Assembly (NCBI RefSeq): GCF_019393635.1
Contig: NC_057861.1
Span: 301,341,468 to 301,405,467 of the forward strand
Source of the DNA: Dromiciops gliroides
Taxonomy: Eukaryota > Chordata > Mammalia > Microbiotheria > Microbiotheriidae
Length of the DNA: 64,000 nucleotides
Direction: 5' to 3'
Within the stretch, counting starts at the first letter, position 1. Every line of letters begins with the position of its first letter. Shown piece after piece: positions 57,946-64,000 of this stretch. Under the pieces are notes generated by a model. It was not told the origin of the DNA. It searched no databases and saw only the letters and a list, made by a program, of their open reading frames with translations. Position numbers and translations under genes: made by a program.

Positions 57946-59555
57946 TAAGGATAATTTTTTTAGTTATTGAGGGATGTGGACCAAACTATATTAAATGAAT
58001 CCATGTGAGAGAGCCTGGATTAGTGGGTATAGAACTTCCAATCAATCAAGAGAGCCTGGGTTTAAGTCCTGCCTCTAACCCTGGGAAGGTCACTTAACCT
58101 CTCAGGGTACCAGACTATTTTCTATACACATGGAGTTGTAGAAGAGTTGCCATATAGTGGAGGGAATTCTCTAGAGGGAGGAAATCCAGATCAAATGAAA
58201 TAAATCAAAAAGCCTAGAGGCCAAAAATAACTAATAAAATGTGTGACCAAGTAATCTGCTAATTGTATTATAAAGAATAAATCAGTAGTTGACACTATAT
58301 TTTACTCTTGCCATAAAGGAGAAATCTTTATTAGCTCATTTAGAAACAAACATTAGAAATTTAAACGGTGGTGGAGTTCTCCATTATCTTATAAAGTGAC
58401 TTTCATAGGTCTCATAGTATTTCACAGGCAGAGCTGCTCCTAGAGTATGGTATACAAAAGTAATGACCCATTGGCTCTAGGCTTTCCCTCCTCCAACACA
58501 CACAGACTTTGTTGACTACTTGGCAGTGACTCAAGGAGCTGATCCTATTGCACAGAAAGTGTGGGAGTAGGGAAAGAACTGCACTAATTTGCTAGCTGGT
58601 GCTAAAATTACCTGACATTCAGGTATACAGTCTACCTGCAAATTTTGGGGGTGCAGCCACCCCACTCCACTTTCTCACTTGCTCTGGTGAGCAATTGTTA
58701 ATGGTCTTTTCCTGCCTTCTCTAGATGTTCACTTTATTTTAACTTGATGTAACTTGGTTAAAAGTTAAAAGGCTCTCTGGGGTCATTGCCAACTCACTTT
58801 CACTTTTAAATGAATTAAATGACACTAAATAGAATAGTTAACTGTCCCCAGATGGCTACAATTCATTTTCTTTCTTGTCTTTTGGATGAAGTGTTGATTC
58901 TCTAGGATTGTGTTTCCTCGGTTTTGAAAATTTGTTTGATATACTACTCTTTCTTTACAAATTGATTTTAATATATGAATTTGTTTTGGAATGTTTTCTG
59001 ATACAGTAACTTGATGTCAAAATATGTAATTGTAACATTGTGTTTCATATTTTGGTTCAATTTAATGTGAAATTATTTGATAAATTTATATTTCTTCTTC
59101 AGACTAATATAACAAGAGTTAATTTAATGTAAAAAATAACACCTCAGGTCAAATGTCCTTGTAGTATAATTTTTAAAAAGAGAATTCTGATTAAATTCTG
59201 ATTAATTGAACTTGGGCACATGCTTCTGAATTATAATTATTCTAAAGAATACCTGTGTTGAAGAAAGAAACCAATTTGAAAAAATTAACAGTGAAGTTTT
59301 ATAGTTGATGAAATAACCTTGTTTTCCTCAGAAAATCTCAGAATACACATCTGGAGAATGTATAAGAATATAACCCTAATTGTAGTGTTTGTGGGTTGCT
59401 GTTTCAGTATATTTTTCCACTGCAGTAGTGGCATCTGTACTGTATTACAAATTGTTTGTTTGGTGACTCTAAAAAAACCCCCAAACCCACCCAAAACTGA
59501 TCTCTTGGGAGTTTGGCTGCTATAATATCTTGATGTTGAATTTTTGGGGGGAGGG
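57946..59555 (+). other. Downstream flank, mostly unique
   Basis: Apart from a MIR scrap at 58010-58105 (GGTTTAAGTCCTGCCTC, then GGAAGGTCACTTAACC), no repeat was recognised over 1.6 kb. It may hold a longer CA13 3'UTR or plain intergenic DNA. Confidence 0.4.
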
Positions 59556-59559
59556 GGGT

Positions 59560-59633
59560 GGTTAGGGCAATGAGAGTTAAGTGACTTGCCCGAAGTCACA
59601 CAGCTAGTAAGTGGCAAGTGTCTGAGTCTAGGT
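59560..59633 (-). repeat. WSINE-type SINE, short fragment
   Basis: GGGCAATGAGAGTTAAGTGAC to GGTTCGAAAGG; only the 3' half remains. Confidence 0.8.
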
Positions 59634-59829
59634 TCGAAAGGAATTGAAATGAAAGTGCTAAAACCTTGGCAAAGTGACCAATAAATAACATATTCAATAA
59701 AATAAATTCAGTAGGGTATAAAGGATAGATACAACATATAAAAATGTGACTAAAACAAGGAGTCATTTCTGCTTATTTGGTTAATTAAAACTTAATTTTT
59801 GTGCTGTTTCTAGGATATAAAGATATTAT

Positions 59830-60005
59830 AGGGGGCAGCTAGGTGATGCAGTGGATTGGTCTGGATCAGACAGGTTGCTCCTAGGAACTCTCCCCTCCCC
59901 TCCCTTCCTCTCCCTTCCTCTTCCCTTCTCTCCTCTCCCCTCTTCTCCACTCCCCTCCCCGTCTTGCCCTGCCATTCCCCTCTCCTCCAAATCCCTATTT
60001 CAATT
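59830..60005 (+). repeat. SINE head scrap and CCCT-rich tract
   Basis: GGGGGCAGCTAGGTGATGCAG (SINE 5' head, about 28 bases) is followed by pyrimidine-rich CTCCCCT/CTTCC repeats at 59885-59995. Confidence 0.7.
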
Positions 60006-60109
60006 CCTTCAATTTACAAATAGGAAGGTGAAGTGACTTTTTCCCATGGTCACACAGGTAGTATGTAGCAGTATTGAGATTCGATGGCCTCAGAGTCCCT
60101 TTTAGCTCT

Positions 60110-61080
60110 AAATCTATGATCCCATGAATGCATGACTATATATCACCCTCATTTCTCTTCCCATTTTTTCCTCTACCTCTCTAATTTTATCTTCAAAGTC
60201 CTTTTTGAGCACCTCTATGGCCTGAGAGCAATTCGTATTTTTCTTGGAAGCTTTAGATATAGGGGCCCTGATGTTGACATCTTCCTCTGAGGGTGCCCCT
60301 TGGTCTTCCTTGTTACTGAAGAAACTTTCTATGGTCCTCACCTTTCTCTGTCTGCTCATCTTGCCTTTCTTTTACTTGACTTTTAGCTCCTTAAAGTGGG
60401 GCACTGTTTCCAGGCTGCAGTATCCCAAGCTTAAGAAGTCCCAGGTGGTATGATTTAAGGAGAATCAGGTTCTTCACTCACCTGGCCTGTTTCCTGGTCC
60501 TAGATGACCCCAGACCAACTTGCTAATCAACTAGCTTTGTGTGTTGTGGTTGTTAGCTCCGATGAGCCTGTGCCCCTCCCCCACCTGGGCCACTGCTACT
60601 CGAGCCTACCTCCTGGTTCTCAGCAGGGGTATAAAATCCAAGTTCTGCCTTAGCACCAGCATAGACCCCTGGAGTCTCCCCCTTGCCCAGGGCTCAGCCC
60701 ACTCACCAGACTGTGAGTTTAGTTCTAGACAACACTGGCACTTCAGCTGATTCAGAGGCTCTGGGGGTCTGCTTCTCTGGTGAGACCTTCCTGGGACTGG
60801 ATCTGTGTCAGGATGACTGTGGAGTTGGGCTTGACTCCTGTATTAGCACAGGAGCTCCCTCCTTCTGACCTTCCAAGCCGTTCTTGGTTAGAAGATTATT
60901 TTAGCACATTCTTCTTTGAGTTTTGCTGCTCTGGGCATTTTCCTATGGTGTTATTTGGATGTTTTTTTGAGCAATCGTGTCATGAGTTCGGGAGCTCACT
61001 CGAATGCATGACTCTAAAACCAGCATTTTTCTCATTGAACCTTTTGCTTCCTTTGGTGTTATATTGGAAAAGTCCTTCAC
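60110..61080 (-). pseudogene. L1 5'UTR and ORF1 start, antisense
   Basis: On the minus strand an 81-codon frame starts at 60359, MSRQRKVRTIESFFSNKE, and includes EVLKKDFEDKIREVEEKM, a coiled coil as in L1 ORF1p. Upstream on that strand (60360-61080) is GC-richer 5'UTR-like sequence. It is cut off after the coiled coil, so only the front end of an L1 is present. Confidence 0.65.
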
Positions 61081-61119
61081 CAAGGCAGTATTTCTTTTCT
61101 TTATTTTTAAATTAAGCCT

Positions 61120-61345
61120 AGAAAGACTTACATGAACTGATGTATAGTGAAGTAAACAGAACCAGGAGAATGTTGTACAAATGACTTAGCTATTCTCAGC
61201 AATACAATGATCCATGACAATCGTTAAGGACTAATGATGAAACATAGTATCCACCTCCAGAGAAATCATCTTACTTATTTCTTATAGCACAATAATACAA
61301 TAATATTCCATTACAATCATATACTGCAGCTTGTTAATATTGGGG
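61120..61345 (+). repeat. L1 3' scraps in both orientations
   Basis: 61120-61262 reads sense (AAAGACTTACATGAACTG, then GAACCAGGAGAATGTTGTAC). 61265-61335 reads antisense (CATCTTACTTATTTCTTATAG, then ATTCCATTACAATCATATAC). Confidence 0.7.
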
Positions 61346-61454
61346 TTTTGCCCCAGTAGCTAGGATTTTTGTGTTTATCAATTACTGGTTATTGTGCTCA
61401 TTTGCTTCTGCATATTATTACCTAGTCTTTTCCTTTATCCAGCCTCTCTATTTC

Positions 61455-61885
61455 ATTTGTTGTTCCATCATTTTCAGTCACGTCCAACTCTTTCTGACCC
61501 CATTTGGGATTTTCTTTCTTTCTTTTTTTCTTTCTTTCCAGGGTAATAAGGGTTAAGTGACTTGTCCAGGGTCACACAGCTAGTGAGTGTCAAATGTCTG
61601 AGGCTAGATTTGAACTCAGGTCCTCCTAAATCCAAGGCTGGCACTTTATGCAGTGTGCCACCTAGTTGCCCCTATTTGGGGTTTTCTTGGCAAAAATACT
61701 GGAGTGGTTTTCCATTTCTTTCTCTATCTTATTTTATAGATGAGGAAACTGAAGCAAACCAAGTTAAATGACTTGCCCAGGGTCACACAATTAGTAAGTG
61801 TCTGAGGTCAGATTTGAACTCAGGAAGGAGTTTTCCTGACTTTAGACCTGGCATTCTATCTACTTCACTCCCTACCTTCTCCATC
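61455..61885 (-). repeat. MAR1-type SINE split by a WSINE
   Basis: The MAR1 parts lie at 61458-61515 (TTTCAGTCACGTCCAACTC) and 61674-61885 (TTCTTGGCAAAAATACTGGAG, GATGAGGAAACTGAAGC, TCTGAGGTCAGATTTGAAC). The words CCCCATTTGGGATTTTCTT and CCCCTATTTGGGGTTTTCTT flank the inner SINE as a TSD. Confidence 0.85.
61518..61673 (-). repeat. WSINE-type SINE inside MAR1
   Basis: Full-length reverse copy with a TTTC-rich tail; duplicated flank TTTGGGATTTTCTT / TTTGGGGTTTTCTT. Confidence 0.9.
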
Positions 61886-61889
61886 TATT

Positions 61890-62320
61890 TCATATGCAGT
61901 ACCAAAATTATTTAGACAATTTCAGCTCTTCAGTATAGTTTGAGATCTGGCACTGCTAGACTCCCTTCCTTTCTACTTGTTTTCATTAATTCCTTGATAT
62001 TCTTGACATTTCATTCCTCCAGATAAATTTGTTATTAATTTTTCTAGCTTGATAAGATAATCCTTTGGAAGTTTGATTAGTATAATGCTGAATAAGTAAA
62101 TTAAGTAGTATTTTCAATTTTATCATATTGGCTCATCCTACCCATGAGCAATTAATATTTATCCAATTATTAATAGCTATGCTTATGTAAAGAGTGTTTT
62201 GTAATTGTGTTCATATGGTTCCTGTGTGTGCCTTGGCAGGTGGACTCCCAAATATTTTATACTGTCTTTGCTTATGTTTAATGGGATTTCTATCCCTTTT
62301 TTTTTTTCCAGGCAATATTA
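61890..62320 (-). repeat. L1 ORF2 part, antisense
   Basis: Reverse-strand L1 text: AGTTTGAGATCTGGCACTGC (reverse of the GCAGTGCCAGATCTC phrase), then TATTTTCAATTTTATCATATTG. No intact frame. Confidence 0.65.
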
Positions 62321-62329
62321 CCTGAACAT

Positions 62330-62885
62330 CACCATTTCTTGAGCACTGTTCAGCATTGCTGGAGGAGATGGCAGAAATATGAGAGACATAGTTCTCTAGC
62401 TCAAAGACCATATAACACAGTTACTTGGGGAAATGAGACTATTTCACATAAAACAGCTGTGAAATAATGTGAAGCACAGACTCCAATACTGCAGGAGCTC
62501 AGGGAAGAGAGAGAGAGAGAGCAAGATAGGCTGGCATATTTAGGGAATGCTTATTAGGGCTTGAAGGAGAACCACAGCTTAAAGAGGTAGAGCCAAGGTA
62601 GGTAACAGGAGGGAAAACGGGAGGAGCAAAGAGGGAAGGCAGGCAATACTTATATTGAGCTCGGTGAAGACAAGGCTCAGTAGGGGGAAATTAGGTTGAA
62701 TAGGCTGGGTGAAAACAAACTGGATTTCCTGGAAAAGCCAGAAATATGGATTTATTTTGCCAGGCAATAAAGTCACAAGTTTCTGAGCAGTAAAGTGATG
62801 GGAGGAACATGGCACTTAAGAAGATTAGTCTGGTAACCACAGGGGTGGAAGAGGGCAGAGCTGGAGAGTCAGTTCTTTGCTAATG
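62330..62885 (-). repeat. Possible L2-related sequence, antisense
   Basis: AAGATTAGTCTGGTAACCAC resembles the reversed L2 phrase also seen near 11860. Upstream part is unassigned. A GA run lies at 62508-62521. Confidence 0.35.
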
Positions 62886-63480
62886 GGAAAACATTTTTTT
62901 CTTAAAGCGTTAATACTTGTTAATGGCTTAATATATTACCTCTCACAAGTGACACTTGAGATTTTTATTCAAGCTTAACTTGTATGTTTACCCTGAGGAC
63001 TGAGAGCTACTTAGTGCATGCTGGGTTAGTGGCTGCTACAATTTCTTTTACCTCTTGGCTGCTGCCTTGCCTTTGGATTTTCTAAATCCGAATCCTCTCC
63101 CTATACCTCTTGTCTTCTTGCAGCCTCAGCAAGCCCACCCCCAGCTCTATTTCTCACCTGACCTGAGATAGTCCAGTATATATGTGCTGAGTAAGTAGGA
63201 CTAGTATTATCGAGACAATAGAAAAGGCCAATTCTCTATTTCTTGTTTCCCTTATTGCCACTCCTGCAGCCCAAGTATTCTGGCCTTTTTTTTTCCTCCA
63301 GCATCCCCAGTCTGTGACCCATATCCTTACCCTTCCCTTAACGGCCCAGATTAGGCTTTAGGGCAAGGAAGACCTTGTGTCTTTTCTGGCCAAGTCGATC
63401 CCACCTCTCTACTCCCATAAAGTGAGTCACTTCAAGGAGGAAAGAAGTTTATCAGTCAGCCTTCCTTATCTATGATTTGC
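62886..63480 (+). other. Intergenic stretch without recognised features
   Basis: Unique-looking sequence; no exon or repeat supported. Confidence 0.35.
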
Positions 63481-63496
63481 TTTCTATAAAAGTTTT

Positions 63497-63669
63497 GTGG
63501 GGCAGCTAGGTGGTGCAGTGGATAGAGCACCGGCCCTGGAATCAGGAGGACCTGAGTTCAAATCCGGCCTCAGACACTTGACACTTACTAGCTGTGTGAC
63601 CCTGGGCAAGTCATTTAACCCCCCTTGCCCTGCAAAAAAACAAAACAAAACAAACAAAACAAAAAAACG
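63497..63669 (+). repeat. WSINE-type SINE, sense
   Basis: Full length with an (ACAAA)n tail. 8-base TSD AAAGTTTT (63489-63496 and 63670-63677). One of the least diverged copies in the window. Confidence 0.93.
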
Positions 63670-63677
63670 AAAGTTTT

Positions 63678-64000
63678 ATTCATTGGAAGGAATGATGCCT
63701 AACTACTAAGATATCTACTAGTACCAGAGTCACAGAAGCTCTGGGTTATGGCTTTAGCCAGCAATAGATATTCTAACCTACAACCAGAGCTTCAGATTCC
63801 TGTTAGAAGGTGTGGTCCAGGAAAGCAGATTGGCTAAATGTAACATTTTTTTAAAATGGTTGCTAAGACTGGCTCTCTGTCTAATCTCTTTCTCCAAGGT
63901 TCCCATTTGCTCAGCATCCAGGCACACGGTTTTGATGACAACTGGCCTCTAATGAGAGGAGGGTGAGGCTCCTTTTCTGACACTCTTTACCTGTTTAAAC
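63678..64000 (+). other. Intergenic end of the window
   Basis: No recognisable gene or repeat. Confidence 0.35.

Noticed and set aside
63497..63669. tRNA gene, because the SINE head resembles A and B boxes
   Set aside because: The GTTCAAATCC box is part of the tRNA-derived SINE head; no cloverleaf with acceptor stem is present.
57750..64000. Possible CA1 exons on the minus strand downstream of CA13
   Set aside because: No carbonic anhydrase motif (HFHWG, SEH, GSLTTPP-like) was found on either strand after 57269.

Overview
This window is nuclear DNA from a marsupial. The evidence is the interspersed repeats: about 27 copies of a tRNA-derived CORE-SINE of the WSINE1/WALLSI type, many with intact target-site duplications (TSDs); MAR1-type SINEs; marsupial L1 copies; and older L2, CR1/L3, RTE and MIR/THER1 relics. 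I cannot name the species. The SINE set fits an Australian-type marsupial (Australidelphia), but that is inference.

There is one protein-coding gene, CA13 (cytosolic alpha-carbonic anhydrase XIII), on the + strand. It is complete: seven coding exons (13213-13249, 16686-16883, 27328-27446, 40646-40741, 42295-42357, 43290-43445, 57150-57269) join in frame to a 262-residue protein. All zinc ligands, the proton-shuttle His and the gatekeeper Thr/Glu pair are present. The first exon lies in a TATA-less CpG island (about 12.75-13.45 kb). A canonical AATAAA follows the stop codon by about 450 bases. No neighbouring gene was found; in human, RBIS/E2F5 lie upstream and CA1 downstream, probably beyond this window.

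Layout: 1-0.66 kb LTR; 1.0-5.65 kb L1-like sequence and an ERV-type LTR, then a dead L1 interrupted by a second LTR-like insert and an antisense RTE-type LINE; 6.4-9.5 kb two old CR1/L3 copies; 9.59-9.86 kb a probable Y-box (cold-shock domain) retropseudogene scrap; 10-12.6 kb L2, MAR1 and MIR; 12.75-13.45 kb the CA13 promoter and exon 1; 13.25-57.15 kb the introns, filled with SINEs, L1, L2, CR1/L3, RTE and microsatellites; 57.3-57.75 kb the 3'UTR; 57.8-64 kb intergenic repeats, including a 5' L1 piece and an antisense L1 ORF2 piece.

I found no undescribed gene system. The points most worth checking are: a roughly 260-base CT-rich tract that forms the branch-point/acceptor zone of CA13 exon 6; a 101-base retro-insertion carrying what looks like only the L1 5' end, with a 16-base TSD; two neighbouring SINE copies that share private variants; a tandem SINE pair with a triple TSD; a strong G-quadruplex motif in intron 2; and a GA/CT inverted pair in intron 3.
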